From: Paramacrobiotus metropolitanus
Lineage: Eukaryota; Tardigrada; Eutardigrada; Parachela; Macrobiotidae
Direction: 5' to 3'
Length of the DNA stretch: 64,000 nucleotides
Assembly (NCBI RefSeq): GCF_019649055.1
Contig: NW_026570415.1
Coordinates: 98,538-162,537, forward strand
Positions 1 through 11,194 of this stretch are shown piece by piece; the stretch's first letter is position 1, and each line of letters starts with the position of its first letter. Made by a program: the position numbers and the translations under genes. The notes below the pieces were generated by a model that saw only the letters and a list, made by a program, of their open reading frames with translations, made no database searches and was not told the DNA's origin.

Positions 1-185
1 GGTTGCATGGAGTTGCGTTGGGTTGCAAGGAGCTGCGTTGGGTTGCAGTACTTGCGTTGGGTTGCATGCAGTTGCGTTGGGTTGCGTGCAGCTGCGTTGG
101 GTTGCATACAGTTGGGTTGGGTTGCATGCAGTTGTGTTGCGGTTGCGTTGGGTTACGTTGGGCTGCATAGGTTACGTTGGACTGG
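1..185. repeat. 20-bp minisatellite, about nine degenerate units
   Basis: Direct tandem copies of a unit close to GTTGCATGCAGTTGCGTTGG run from the window edge to about 185, with substitutions and shortened units near the right end. Short open frames through it are simply repeat translation. The array may continue to the left of the window. Confidence 0.9.
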
Positions 186-264
186 AAATTTACCAATTTT
201 CGTGGCAAAACAAACCGTGCCACATGTGGCGCAATCCGAGGGAAACCGAGAAACGGCTGAGAAA

Positions 265-336
265 GGCGCCGATGGGGGAATCGAACCCCGGCTACGTCGT
301 TAGATCCGCGTAGGCAGTACCACTGCACCACGGCGC
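265..336 (-). tRNA. tRNA-like sequence, probably a pseudogene or variant tRNA
   Basis: Read on the minus strand this 72-nt segment has a good B box and T arm (GGGG-TTCGATT-CCCC), an A-box-like D arm containing GCAGTGGTACTGC, and a six- to seven-pair acceptor stem (GCGCCG with CGGCGC). The anticodon stem CTACG/CGTAG closes a loop of 12 nt instead of 7, so the identity cannot be read; an AAC or CTA triplet could sit at the anticodon. The variable region is also too short. It could be a tRNA with a tiny insertion, a tRNA-derived SINE head, or a dead copy. No TTTT terminator directly follows. Confidence 0.5.
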
Positions 337-1547
337 AATACGTTTACGTTGAAATCATTTGAAAGACTTTATCGCTGTACGTGAGCCGCTTCTCGCCTCA
401 CACTTGTTTAATGGCTCCTCGTGCGAATCGGCGTTAGAGTGCGCGAAAATGCCTCTGACAGAAGTGCTTCTCGTTAAACCCTCTGTTTTAAGCGCCTGCA
501 CCTTCGATGCAGATGTTGAGTGCAGCCGATTGAGAAGACTGCTTAACTTTATATGCACTTTAATATGCAGAGCGGCACTCGCCACACATTACCAGAATTT
601 CAGGGTTACTAATGTATTACCGTACTTCCTTACGGCAGGACTACTAGTACACATTGCAATCAAGGTGAAGTATTTCATTGATGTGATTGATTTCTTTCAT
701 ACCTGAGGCCAGTACTGTTAACCGGCATAATTACACATAGGGTCGATGATACGAGAAACGGGCAGAAATTTAGCTACGTGGTACTCGAACTTCCAAGCAC
801 TTTAAGCTATAATAATAATTATTACAGCTACGAGTACTGCGTAGTTCAGCTCTGCCGGTAATTATAATATAATTTGCAATGCATTTAAAAATAATTCTGT
901 TTTATTTATCGGCAGAATGGCGTTTTATTCATACTAGAGCCAAACCGTACTAGCACTACGGCACTGCGGTATTTCAATACAATAACATGTGTAGAATTAA
1001 ATATGAAATATGCACCTGTTCTGTTACTTGCACCGTTGTACGTATGTACAGTACATTATGATTATACAGTATACCGGCAGTATTTGATGTGGGGTCTGTG
1101 GAGGCACAGAAGCTGGACGCCAGGACACCGTACGATTGACAGTGAAAGTGTAGCATGAGCTCACTGTCGGGAGGATCAATACTACTGACCCAGAATGTGT
1201 GCACGGCTGAAAACTATCGATTGATTTGTATCGAGTTTGAAATACATAACGTATGAATTGCGCCCGCTTTATACGTAGTGTACACTCAACATTTGCTCCA
1301 CGTTCAAAACTAAAAAAAACTGTAACTTTTCCCTTAGGTGTCAATATTGTTGTTGTCAAAAACGCATCTAATCAGCGTGTATTCTGATGACGAACGGTAC
1401 CGAGTGATATTATTGGTTACGCACGCGAATCGGTCAGTGTTTGATTTGGTGAAGTGAGCATTACGGCTTTGGAGTACCAATTAAGTCCTTTCTTCGCATT
1501 GGCGTTGGCTTTTTTCCGCCGGTGAACGAGTGTTTCTACGTGTTGAT
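337..1547. other. Intergenic, nothing recognised
   Basis: Upstream region of the membrane-protein gene at 1548. Short open frames on both strands show no domain-like composition. I see no convincing core promoter motif. Confidence 0.5.
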
Positions 1548-2851
1548 ATGGACGATAAGAGCTGCAGCCAGTGTCAGCTGCCAAAAGGTCCCCAACATGC
1601 CAGATATGAGCATCCCAGTGCCGCTAGCTTGTCGTTTCTGGGAATTGCCCGACACAGTGCCCACCGCCGTGTCTGCTCCTGTCATACCAACTTGTGGTCA
1701 CGAGCCGTTGCAATTACCAAGCTGGCGGCAGTGGGTTCGGCACTGCTCCTCCTGCGCATCACCGCCATTACGCTGGCCACCATCTACAGTACCGGCTATG
1801 CGTTTCCCAAAACGGTGCGTATGCTGTCGTCGACTGCGTAACTCGGTGACTGCTTAAGGAAAATGGCCTGGTACATAATGTCAAAAATGGGATACATACA
1901 CTAAACCTTTCGCTTTCGCGCACTCCGAATCACTTTTTTGTAATACTTTATGTCATTCTAAAGCAAAATTATTTGTACACATTGTTCTGAAAACCGTTTG
2001 CGCGTGCAACATACGGTTGCAGAGATATGGCGAACTAAAATAAGGAAATTCTGAATGCATTATTGTGTAGCAAACGTCTGGTTATTAACCGATCTTCTTG
2101 AGACTTGGATGTAAAAGACATATGACCACAAAATCGAAAGTGAACCAATTTCAGGTTCACAGCACTCTCACATAACTTTAAAATGAATTTTAAAATTTTT
2201 GAAATTTATTTTAAAATCGGAAAAAAATGCTTTGTATACCTAAGAATACTGTATGAATACTATTTCTGACACCATGTACCGGACCATTTTCCTTAACTGC
2301 GGGGATGTGCTATATATATCTGGTTTTAGGTCGAGAAAGACCGTGTCAGTGTGCAGCGACGTGTTCTATGCGTTATGCTGGTGCCCTCCATCGTGTTTGG
2401 CCTGTGCCCGATCGTTGCGCAAATTATTTCCATGCTGCTCATGGCTGCCGTGAAAAAATTCCACATAAAATCTTTAAACAATCCCCTAACGTCCGATGCG
2501 TCCGCCGTCACCGCGGTTAATCTCTGCAATATTCTGTACCACGCAGCAGTATACAGTAGTTATCCTGCGGTTCTACAATCGATCTTTACGGCTTACTTCG
2601 GTATGTGTTATTATCATCCGGATGTCCGCGATCTACTGGAAGGCCAACACCACCTGCTGATCTTCGTACTCATCATGGAGACCGTCGGCTACGTTGCCAG
2701 CCATTGCTGTTACCAAGAGACCGAAGCGTTGAGAACGGCGATCCTTACTGCTTGGTACAACGACAAAATGAAAGCTGACCCAGGGCAGCGCTCTCCTTTG
2801 CCGTCGGAAGACGTTATTCTCTACTTTCTTGTGCTCTGTGCTGAACAATGA
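1548..2851 (+). CDS. Tetraspanin-like multi-pass membrane protein, two exons
   Basis: Exons 1548-1814 and 2330-2851 join in phase 0 (donor GTGCGT, acceptor TTTTAG) to give about 262 residues. The structure is supported by the paralog at 9414-8549, which has the same intron position and phase. The start at 1548 rather than 1530 is chosen because the paralog begins with the matching MDD. The N-terminus has a CxxC pair and further cysteines. Hydrophobic segments lie at about 62-82, 98-122, 140-165 and 187-207. After the last segment comes a helix with WY and a C-terminal V-L-C-A-E-Q, which recalls tetraspanin TM3 followed by the start of the large loop with its CCG motif. A fourth helix after the loop is missing, so it is truncated or another four-pass family. 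The intron holds a MITE (see 1853-2300). Function unknown. Confidence 0.6.
1853..2300. mobile_element. MITE with about 50-bp terminal inverted repeats inside an intron
   Basis: The left end TTAAGGAAAATGG..GGTACAT.. is matched in reverse complement at the right end (..ATGTACCGGACCATTTTCCTTAA). Terminal TTAA at both ends, each flanked by CTGC, fits either a TTAA target (piggyBac-like) or a CTGC duplication. The paralogous intron at 9095-9150 is 56 nt and lacks this insert, so it explains why this intron is 515 nt. A diverged inverted copy lies at about 24925-25357. Confidence 0.7.
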
Positions 2852-3794
2852 ACATCGATATTAATTCACACCGCCGCGCCAAATCTTTGATTTGTCGCAA
2901 AAATATAAATGGAACAGCTGCTTAATGGCGTGAGTAACTGCCGTTCCGCGCCTAGGGCTATGCTTGACGTACGGAAAAATGTTCGGTCACGCAGAAGATA
3001 TCCTACAGAATGTAATCCACCTACTATATTAGTAAACGCGAACTTGGACACGAGTTGTTGTCAGTCACATTTAAAATGCTTTATTCTACCGAGCAGTAAC
3101 CGTGCGCCATTTTTTGTTCGTAAAGGCTTTTGATGGGATCATTATTTTGAGGGAAAAACTTCTACCGATGTTTTGTTGTTTGTTTGATCAGCTTTACTTC
3201 AACACCGATCTGGAGTAACCTGCACGAAGTTGTAGAGTTGTAGACAAACGATGAGCTGTCAAAGACGCTTACAAAATGTTTTTGAATTATGGCAAAATTA
3301 CAGCATATCGACATAAAAACAGAAGTGATCACAAAAAAAACAAAAATAGTCAACAATATCAATATGTAATCAGTACACGCTGTACACCCCTTTTCAGGAC
3401 ACCCATTAGGCTTGTTAATAAAACCAACAAAACCTATTAAGAAAATTGAGACATGCTTGTTAGTTATGGTGTCCCAGCTCACAAAAATCAGAATGTCGAA
3501 GCATTTCCGTACCTACACAAATATTAAAATGCATTCAGTGAAAATACGGTATTACCGACGTTTTGCACTTTAGGTAACCAGATATCGCTTAGGATACGGC
3601 CACACCCTCCCCCCTTGGCGGCTTGGCCGCAGCATAAGACTCGCTACGCCTCCGTAAGCATGATGAATCAGGAATCATTTATTGATGTCAGAACCGTTCT
3701 CCAATTTCATTATGCCTTCTTTCACTTTATCTGTTTAAATTTAAATCTAGTGTATTCATAATTTTGAGCTATTTATTCTCTTCTCCGTGTCAAG
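2852..3794. other. Intergenic, nothing recognised
   Basis: AT-rich spacer between the membrane-protein gene and the F-box gene. No coding signal or clear repeat that I can support. Confidence 0.5.
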
Positions 3795-5440
3795 ATGCCC
3801 AAGCAAATCTACCAGTCGAACAGCGTAGAAGTTCTGGGCAGCGGCGGTCTCATGCGCTACGGCCGCGTGGTGGAAGTGACTGACAACGGGTTCTTCGTGG
3901 ATTTTCTGTGCGACCAGCAGCGACGCCAGTTCTTCGCATTCGACAGCGACGTCTTTCTATCGGACACAAAAAGATGCATCGACATCGAAGCGTTAGTGCG
4001 AACACGGATCGATGCCAGCAACATCCCAATTGAAGCCCTGATGCGGGAAGAACCCGGGTTGCCATGGACGTGGTACCCCGCTGAAATGTTGGTAACCGAG
4101 CGCGGTCCGCGGAACCAACGCCGCGATATGGCAACCGTTCGTTGGGGAAATAATCGGGGACGTATTGACATCGTCCCATTCGAGCGAATCCGTAAAAGAG
4201 TGGCGAGCGCTAAAGAGCCAACATTATCCGTATTAAAATCGAGGAAAAGTGGCGGTCTGCCTCAGCGTGTTAGCAGGGAGACCTTCAAGCACACTATACC
4301 GTTCCCGTCCGATTGTCGCTCGCAGTTGTATAACAATCCGCCTTTGCCAATTCCGGACGAAGATACACCGAGTGTGTTACCGGAATTGTGGGTCGAAGTC
4401 TTTTCCCATCTGGACACGTTCACGCAGACCCAGCTGCGCGCGGTGTGCTCATTATGGGCTGACCTATTCCTTTCTCCTGCATTAACCAATATCGTTCGAG
4501 TATCGACGCTGCAGAGCTCAAGTGTCTACTCAATGTTGTCGCCCATCTGTCGTTGTCTGAGTGCTTCCACGCAGCGCGTTATTATTGACAACCGTCCACA
4601 CCCGTTAATGCAGTATATGCTCTTTAAAGTCCTCGACCTCATACGCTGCGTTGCGCAGCACAATCCCGACATTCGACTGGACACCATTTACTTGCTGGGT
4701 TGGCATTGCACGTTCGACATCGGCCCCAGTCAGCCGATGCGTGAATGTGGGCTACACGGGTCGTCCTTAGCGCCCACCCAGTTGCGTGTCGGTGAAGATG
4801 ATTTTCATAGCATTCGTCTGGAGGATTTTCTGGCCACGTGCCGGATGATACCCTGTCAAGCCATCCAGTGGATTGATTCCAGGATCCAGCTGAATGATGC
4901 AACGTTCTGGTACCGGGACGCGTGGCAGGGAAAATCGGCTGATATATCCGCCTGTCGCATGTCGATGAATTCTCTGGAATGTGCCTTGTGGGAGGCGTTC
5001 GAAAAGGGTTTCCCGGAACCTGAAGCAGAGAAGCTGCAGAAACTGGGCGAACGTCTAACGGGCATGCGAGACAATGTTAACCGAAGCGAATTCATTGGCA
5101 TGGTAAGCTTGAAAACACCACTTGTCTTGTAAGAAAACCAAAAAAACCATAAGAAACCTTCATAAAACCTAAGAAAACTTTACGAAACTTAAGAAGCCAT
5201 AAGAAAACTTGAGCAAACATAAGAAAATATAAAAAACTGAGAGCACAGAGAAAAGTAAGGTGCGTATATTTGTTGCAGTTATTGTGTGCGACGCAGACCG
5301 CGGATCCACGTCCGGCGTTGAATTATCGCGGGAAGAAGTGGTGCGTGGATGGCTGGCAGGATTTTCGCGTGGAAAATTTGTCGCGGATTGCGCTGCATTT
5401 TCTCATTGAAAATTACGTGGACAGGAGGGTGTTGTGGTGA
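3795..5440 (+). CDS. F-box protein with FMRP-like Agenet/Tudor N-terminus (copy 1, intact)
   Basis: Exons 3795-5102 and 5279-5440 join in phase 0 (ATG|GTAAGC, TTGCAG|TTATTG) and encode about 489 residues. Residues about 10-60 and 75-135 form two beta-rich modules of the Tudor/Agenet type (ending VPFERIRKR). An F-box lies at about 194-230 (LPELWVEVFSHLD..LRAVCSLWADLF). The last exon carries the family tail with NYRGKKWCVDG. F-box proteins normally bind Skp1 and present substrates to a cullin-RING ubiquitin ligase; the N-terminal module would be the recognition part (inference). Compared with the copies at 54.9 and 60.7 kb it lacks the intron before the F-box and about 80 residues there. No stop codon interrupts it. 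Its intron is enlarged by CTAAGAAA-like repeats. Confidence 0.8.
5125..5245. repeat. Degenerate TAAGAAA repeat in the F-box intron
   Basis: About ten imperfect repeats of a 10-nt motif (c/a)CATAAGAAA(a/c) fill the intron, which is 176 nt against about 70 nt in the paralogs. An inverted related segment lies at about 6130-6185, so this may be one arm of a foldback element related to the one at 51519-52250. Confidence 0.6.
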
Positions 5441-6670
5441 GACGCATACAGAATAGTGAACCTCATTGAAGTGCGTTCACTGGTTCAGCCTTGTTAAAAA
5501 AACAGCTCTTTTGCCATTGCCATTAATTTTGTTGATTCTGCTTTTGTATCCGTAGTGCGTGATGAACAGCGCTGTTTCACTTGCTTACTATAGTATTTTT
5601 TCTCATTAGCCGTCTTGCTTTTGTGCTTCGAATTACGCTGTACATGTAAGTAAGAATCGTTTTTTTGTCGGTCATTTTGATTAAAATCAGTATGTACAGG
5701 CAAAACAAACTATAATCGAGAATATCGCCGGCAGACGCTGCTACTAGAATAGCACATTCGGGGTACTGTATAATACGAGCTGCAGCAAACCGATTTTGAA
5801 GAAAACTGGACGTGATCAACTGAGACCTACAGGTTAACAAGATTTAATGCATTGACTAGCCTCCTTGCTATCAAATTAATACAATCTAAGCAGAACCATA
5901 AGTACTCTCTATGGTCGTTAAATTTTTGCTCTCCAAAGGTGTAGCACGTCGATTCCTGGATGTCTGTTTTTGTGTCTTGACAAATTAGCACTACTAATAA
6001 ATGAACTAAAATTATTAAATTAATATTTTTTGACACAGTTTCGTTTTCTCGTATTGCTCATTAACGCAACTTCCTGATCGATTACCGACCTGCCATTAAC
6101 TTTCTTTAGTTTCGCTCCTCATTGATCAAAAGTTTCTTATTGGTTTTTTTGGGGTTTCTTAGCTTTTTTCGACAAGTGCTGTACTCAGAAAAATATGACA
6201 CAGAATTTTGAGAAGATTCGTGAACCTAAAGCTGACCTTGTCAGTCGCAAATTGGTAGTCAAGTTCGACATGTAAACACTGAGAGACAGGAATTGCGAAA
6301 TATGGTTTTTGTGATCAGCTTATTATACAGTATTTGTATTTTTATCAATTAAATAACGAAGTTACTAATTAATTGCAAAAAACATACCGTAGGACGGTCT
6401 GCACTTTGCTGTGCATTTATGATAAATGATAATGGTCACAAGTTTATTATTAGTGACTTTGCCGGAAATCCGTCATTACAGTCTCCAGTAGTATATTAAC
6501 AGCATTAACGCACAGCGATTTTCAGCTGCACAGGACAGTACACAAAACGAAGCAGAGTTAGCAAAATTGCAACGTCTACTACGACAACGAGGCACACTGT
6601 AAATTAAGAGTTCCATGGGTTCCAGTTGGTGAAGATTTTTGCATCCGGACGGCCGAAGTTCCTTACGGGA
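5441..6670. other. Intergenic with an inverted copy of the TAAGAAA arm
   Basis: AT-rich spacer. Around 6130-6185 the sequence TTTCTTAT..GGTTTCTTAGC..CGACAAGTGCTG is the reverse complement of the segment beginning at about 5115. Nothing else is recognised. Confidence 0.45.
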
Positions 6671-7030
6671 TCACATCTTCTTACCTGTGCAGGGGTGATC
6701 TTTCATCTTCAGGTTCATTCCAGGGTATAGAAATGGTTCGTATCCGCTCTCGTATCTTCGGTTAGGTTTGCACCGATACGCGTATAGTTTGCTGCAGCAG
6801 GCGGGTTGTGGTCCAGGAGCGTAAGCGTTAAGGGGGCTTCCGTGTTGCTGGGCTTGGCCACTGCCGGGATTCTACAACGTGCAACCCGAACGCAAATTAA
6901 AAAAAAAAATCGAACTATAAACAACTCTGTCTAGTTGCATCAGTAACTAGTTTAGCGACACAGTGACACTCACCTTACAGAAAACCACGGCGCAAAAGGT
7001 CAAGCAAAGGAGCACGATTTTCAGATCCAT
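6671..7030 (-). CDS. Small secreted cysteine-containing peptide (predicted)
   Basis: Reading on the minus strand, exon 1 (7030-6974) encodes a 19-residue hydrophobic leader starting MDLKIVLL, typical of a signal peptide. It ends at donor AAG|GTGAGT. An acceptor at 6872-6873 (TTGTAG) opens exon 2 (6871-6671), giving a mature part rich in Gly, Pro and Tyr with a CC pair and two more single cysteines. Total about 85 residues. A TATATAAA box lies about 100 nt upstream of the ATG. A possible further donor (ACAG|GTAAGA) near the end could add another exon. Role unknown; a secreted or cuticular peptide is possible. Not supported by any paralog here, so moderate confidence. Confidence 0.45.
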
Positions 7031-7132
7031 GATAAAACAGGTACGTTACAGCTGAGAAAAAGGCAGTTATTCACTTTTGAGTTTACTTCTAACTTTTTTC
7101 AAAGTGATATGGAAGGATATGGAACAGCAAAG

Positions 7133-7140
7133 TTTATATA
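7133..7140 (-). promoter_or_regulatory. TATA box of the small secreted-peptide gene
   Basis: TATATAAA on the minus strand, about 103 nt before the predicted ATG at 7030, a spacing compatible with a short 5' leader. Confidence 0.45.
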
Positions 7141-8548
7141 GTTTCCCGTTCACGCTTAAGCACATGGTGCGCTATGGTTGTGCCAAATAATTTGCTGATA
7201 AGCACCCTACTTTTCCAGACATCCACTTAGGTATACCATTTTTGAGACCAACGATGCCACGTTTCTAGTTCCTTGAAATCTATGCTGTGGTGGTTTTAGT
7301 ATTCCGCAACGGCACTTGAGAACAGGAAAATATTTATCGGAAGCGCTCTGCTCACGTAGAAAATTTGGTTTTTCATGCTAGCATCAGCTCTACTACGCGA
7401 GGCTGACTTAAAGTGCTTCGCAGTAGAGCGCGCATCGTATTTTGTCATGTTAATCAAATCGTCAGGATTTCTTGCAGATTCAGCTGCTCTGTGTGCGGCA
7501 TCACTTAACCGTCTTCCGTTCCATAATTTTGGGAAGAAGAATTTATCCGAAAACGTCTGAGGTAGCACTGGGGCCTTTGCGTTTTTTGATGAAAAATAAT
7601 AACTGTAATAACATTGAAAATACATTGAAAATACCTTTTATCTTTTAAACGGCGAAATTCGGTACACTATTACAGTGTATTCACTGTATTGTATCCTGTA
7701 CGTAGAAAATGTCGTTATCCAGAGTAATAAAATTGTGTACAAATGCGTAATAAAATTTTTAGCCACGCAACGCATGGATCAGTAACTATAGATTTTGCAA
7801 ATATGTACAGCACAAAAAAAACAAGGCACAGATTATAAATAAATCTAGTGTTCGTTGGTCGATAACTGCGCCTACACCTGTGCCTACAAGATATGCTGTG
7901 AAGTATGTAGAAAGTACGTAATAATAATAAGTAGCTTTAATAATATATGTTCACTGCAGCTGGCCAACAAGATGACTGAATCTGTAAGAAGTCGAACAGT
8001 ACAGCAATAGAATGCAACATGAGTTGCTAGGATGTAAACAACATGTGTACGGAGTACAATAACAGGAATTCACGAGACACCACATATGCTTATGTAAATT
8101 ATTGTTCATTAAAGTTATATAAATTATAAGTATCATGAAGAAGTTGACTGTAAGTCGGCGGAATTTAATTTAAGTATTTAATTAATATAACTTATTTAAG
8201 TTTTTCATTACATTTAGTATCAGTGTTTAATTCCCGGTGATTCTCGCAGCCGATGGAAACATTGATATTGTATAGGAAATCACTCGGATTACGCCGTTCG
8301 GTGCTTTAAACCGACATTGTTAGCAACTTAGCGTGGATAGGAAGAAAATTGTTGTGAGTCATACGGCGACATCTTATTCAACAGACTTGTGACTCAGACA
8401 CACAACAGGGAAGCGTCGTGGTCAGCGGTCATAAACCGTAGGAAAATGGCAAAAAAACACACTAATAGCACCATATGCGTCACGTATGTAACGGTATTTT
8501 TATCTTTTTCTTGTGTCCGATTCAGGTAATTCGGCGCAGAGATCAGTC
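7141..8548. other. Intergenic, nothing recognised
   Basis: Separates the secreted-peptide gene from the 3' end of the reverse membrane-protein gene. AT-rich, no domain-like frame. Confidence 0.5.
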
Positions 8549-9414
8549 TTAATATCGATTTTCAGCGCAGCATACAAGAACACGCTGGATGACATCTTCC
8601 GGGGGTACCGGAACGCGACGACCAGGGCAAGCCCTCGTTTTGTCCGTGTACCACTTCGTAAGAATCGCCGTTCGCAAGGCGACGGTATCCTGGTGGCAAT
8701 AATGGCTGGCCAAGTAGCCGACCGTTTCCAAAGCCAGTATGAAGAGCAGGATGCGGTGTTGGCCTTCCAGGAGCTCAGTATCACGGACCTCAAGAAAATG
8801 ATACCAGAAACTAAAATAAACCGTGAAGGCCGATTGTAGCACGGGAGGGTAGCTGCTGAAAATCGCTGTCTGGTTTAGAATACCGCAGAGATTGACGGCT
8901 TTTACAGCTGACAAATCATAGGACATGGCCGTTTGTAGTGGATAATGTGAAAAATTTCCGGGGAATTTTCTCACTGTCGCCAAGAGCAACACGGCAACAG
9001 TTTGCGAAATAAGCGGGAACACACCAAACGGAAACGAGGGAATGTTCATGGCGCACAAAACGAGGCGCTGCACATAAGCACGGTCTTTCTCGTCCTGAAA
9101 CCGAAACCGTTATCAGAAACAGACGAGTTTGTATGTGATAGTAAATTTACCGTTTTGGGAAAGGCATAGCCTTTGCTGTATACGGTAGCCAGTGTAACGA
9201 CGGCAATGCGAAGGAAAACCAGTGCACAGTTAATTGCCATGAGCTTGTTTATATCCACAGCTCGTTCCCGCAGTGTCTTATGGCACAGACAGACGCGCCG
9301 GTGGGAACTGCATGTGCATCCAAGGAACGATAAGCTGGCGGCGCAGGGATGCACATATCCGGGATTTTTATGATTATTTGGTAAGTGACACTGGTTACAA
9401 CATCCATCGTCCAT
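8549..9414 (-). CDS. Tetraspanin-like multi-pass membrane protein, paralog of the gene at 1548
   Basis: Minus-strand exons 9414-9151 and 9094-8549 join in phase 0 (ACG|GTAAAT, TTTCAG|GAC) to give about 269 residues. The shared DEKDR..VQR junction confirms the splice in both paralogs. It has the same CxxC N-terminus, four hydrophobic segments (about 62-82, 102-127, 148-172, 190-212), then ALRTAILTKWY and the C-terminal EDVIQRVLVCCAENRY. The CC in that tail recalls the tetraspanin CCG motif, but no fourth helix follows. The 56-nt intron is likely ancestral. The two paralogs point toward each other across the F-box and peptide genes. Confidence 0.6.
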
Positions 9415-9937
9415 ATTAGCGCGTTAAGGCAATCAACAGCTAGTTAAAAGACATGCGTATTCCAAAGTGCAGGAACAACGGTTTTTATTACAAGATCGCT
9501 TCCCTAAATCAAAAGGTTGGTAAACCATATGGACAGTGTTACCGATACATGCAAAGGCAGACTGCATTAACATGAGAAAAATTCAAAAAAAATAATTTAG
9601 TTTCGATAAGGCTCGTACCCCGAAGAAAAACATTATATGAGTTATTGCAAAATGCACGCGCTACAGTTGGTAACGAACTAATCGATATCTTCCCACCGTG
9701 AGCGCATTTATCGGGTCAGCGGCAGTGGCTCAAACAGCAGCTCATCCTACAAGAGCAACGTAAGTACATAAAATTAATCTGCATCTACATACATCCACGA
9801 TACACATCCATGCATACTTGTACAGTATGTACAAAATGTTGGGATGTACGTACATCCAGTGCACACTCTTCGACAACCAAGCGTATACACGTGTGTACTC
9901 ACGGCGCATAAAAATTCAATGTTTAAACGTAATCTGG
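9415..9937. other. Intergenic flank of the LTR retrotransposon
   Basis: No gene recognised. The last four bases, CTGG (9934-9937), are the left target-site duplication of the retrotransposon. Confidence 0.6.
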
Positions 9938-10233
9938 TGTCAGAGTGTTGTGCATAGTGCACAGGATATTGGCACGGACGCCTCACCATCATTGGCTCGG
10001 CTTACCATCTGCCAGCTTTTCAAACACGACTGATCGTGTTTGCCATTCGGGTGCCAGCATCGGAACCGTTAACATCGTTTCCTAGCTTTCCTTGGTTTCA
10101 TGCCCTTTTTCTCACCTTTAGAGATTTGTTTTGATGCTGATTAGCATTTATTTCATTGAAATAAAAGCGATTATTTCGAGGAGATGTTGTTTCCGTTGTC
10201 ATTTCTCTGTACAGCGTAGACGCTTCTCCGAGA
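9938..10233 (+). repeat. 5' long terminal repeat
   Basis: 296 bp, matches 24532-24827 throughout as far as I can read. It would hold the promoter and polyadenylation signals. The sequence ATTTCATTGAAATAAAAG within it contains an AATAAA signal. Confidence 0.95.
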
Positions 10234-10250
10234 TGGTGGAGATGCCTTAA
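10234..10250 (+). promoter_or_regulatory. Primer binding site
   Basis: TGGTGGAGATGCC follows the 5' LTR directly. The leading TGG is complementary to the CCA end of a tRNA, as expected for minus-strand priming. I cannot name the tRNA. Confidence 0.6.
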
Positions 10251-11194
10251 GATCCTCGTCATTCCCTCTAGTTTGCACTCAACAGCGTTCACTCACAAAC
10301 GCTGTAACACGGAAGTTTCCTCTTCTTCAGTGGAGACCCCGGGTCACCAGCGATAGCCCACAACAACCAGCAGCAGAAGAACCCGTACAGAAGCAAGGAG
10401 CGTCGCTGGTTCGGAAGGCACGCGGCCGCCAGCAAGGAGAAGAACCCAGGAACGCGATTTCTTACTCGTAAGCTTTCCTGCTTGTAAGCTCGTAAGCTTA
10501 CTGCACAGATACTAGTAGATTAATTCTACTGTAAAGTAACCCGAATCATAGGGATCGTACTTTTCCCGAATTAGGGACAATTAAATTTGATACCGTGATT
10601 TTTTTTTTTATTTTATGGAATTTTACGATAATAAGGGATTATTTCCCAGTACGAGCCTGCGACTTCTCGTTGGGTCTAACACTTGCGAGGAAAAGGAAGG
10701 AAGCGAACGTTTCCGAATAATCTAAAATAATATTTAAACTATTTCGTGGTCGCGATCATTTTACACCAAAATGAAGAACGTTATGGTTGTCGTAATTGAC
10801 AATGTAACCGTTAAAGTGATAGTCACTGATACAGTGACAGTTTATATCGACGATATTCTGTTATAAAGGAACGATAGTTCCAATAAAGAATTCAGGGAAT
10901 CTGCTGAATATTGCAGGCTGGCAAAAGTCGACGCACTCACCGATCGTTATCGATACCAGCTATTCTTTTGTGTTGCTCGAGAAGCGGTAAAGCCACACAA
11001 TAGACTTAGCCAAGCAGGCTATTTATAGCCGCCCAGGCCAAATTTCTATCCTGTACAGCCAAGCCTGCAAAGCGGCGACACTTAAAATGCATTGACCTAC
11101 AATGCAGTGCATTGCACATATAGTGTAAAAAACCTATTTCGAAATAAGTTTAGAATTCAACTCTGAATTCTATCGTCTGAGTTTTGACGGCATA
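10251..11194 (+). other. Retrotransposon 5' leader with three GTAAGC donor-like sites
   Basis: About 940 nt without a long ORF between primer site and gag. GTAAGC occurs three times within 30 nt (10468, 10484, 10492), resembling splice donors. They could feed the acceptor-like TTGCAG sequences before ORF3 and ORF4. Confidence 0.45.

Noticed and set aside
1-313. Open frames of about 97 residues at the left end
   Set aside because: They translate the 20-bp minisatellite.
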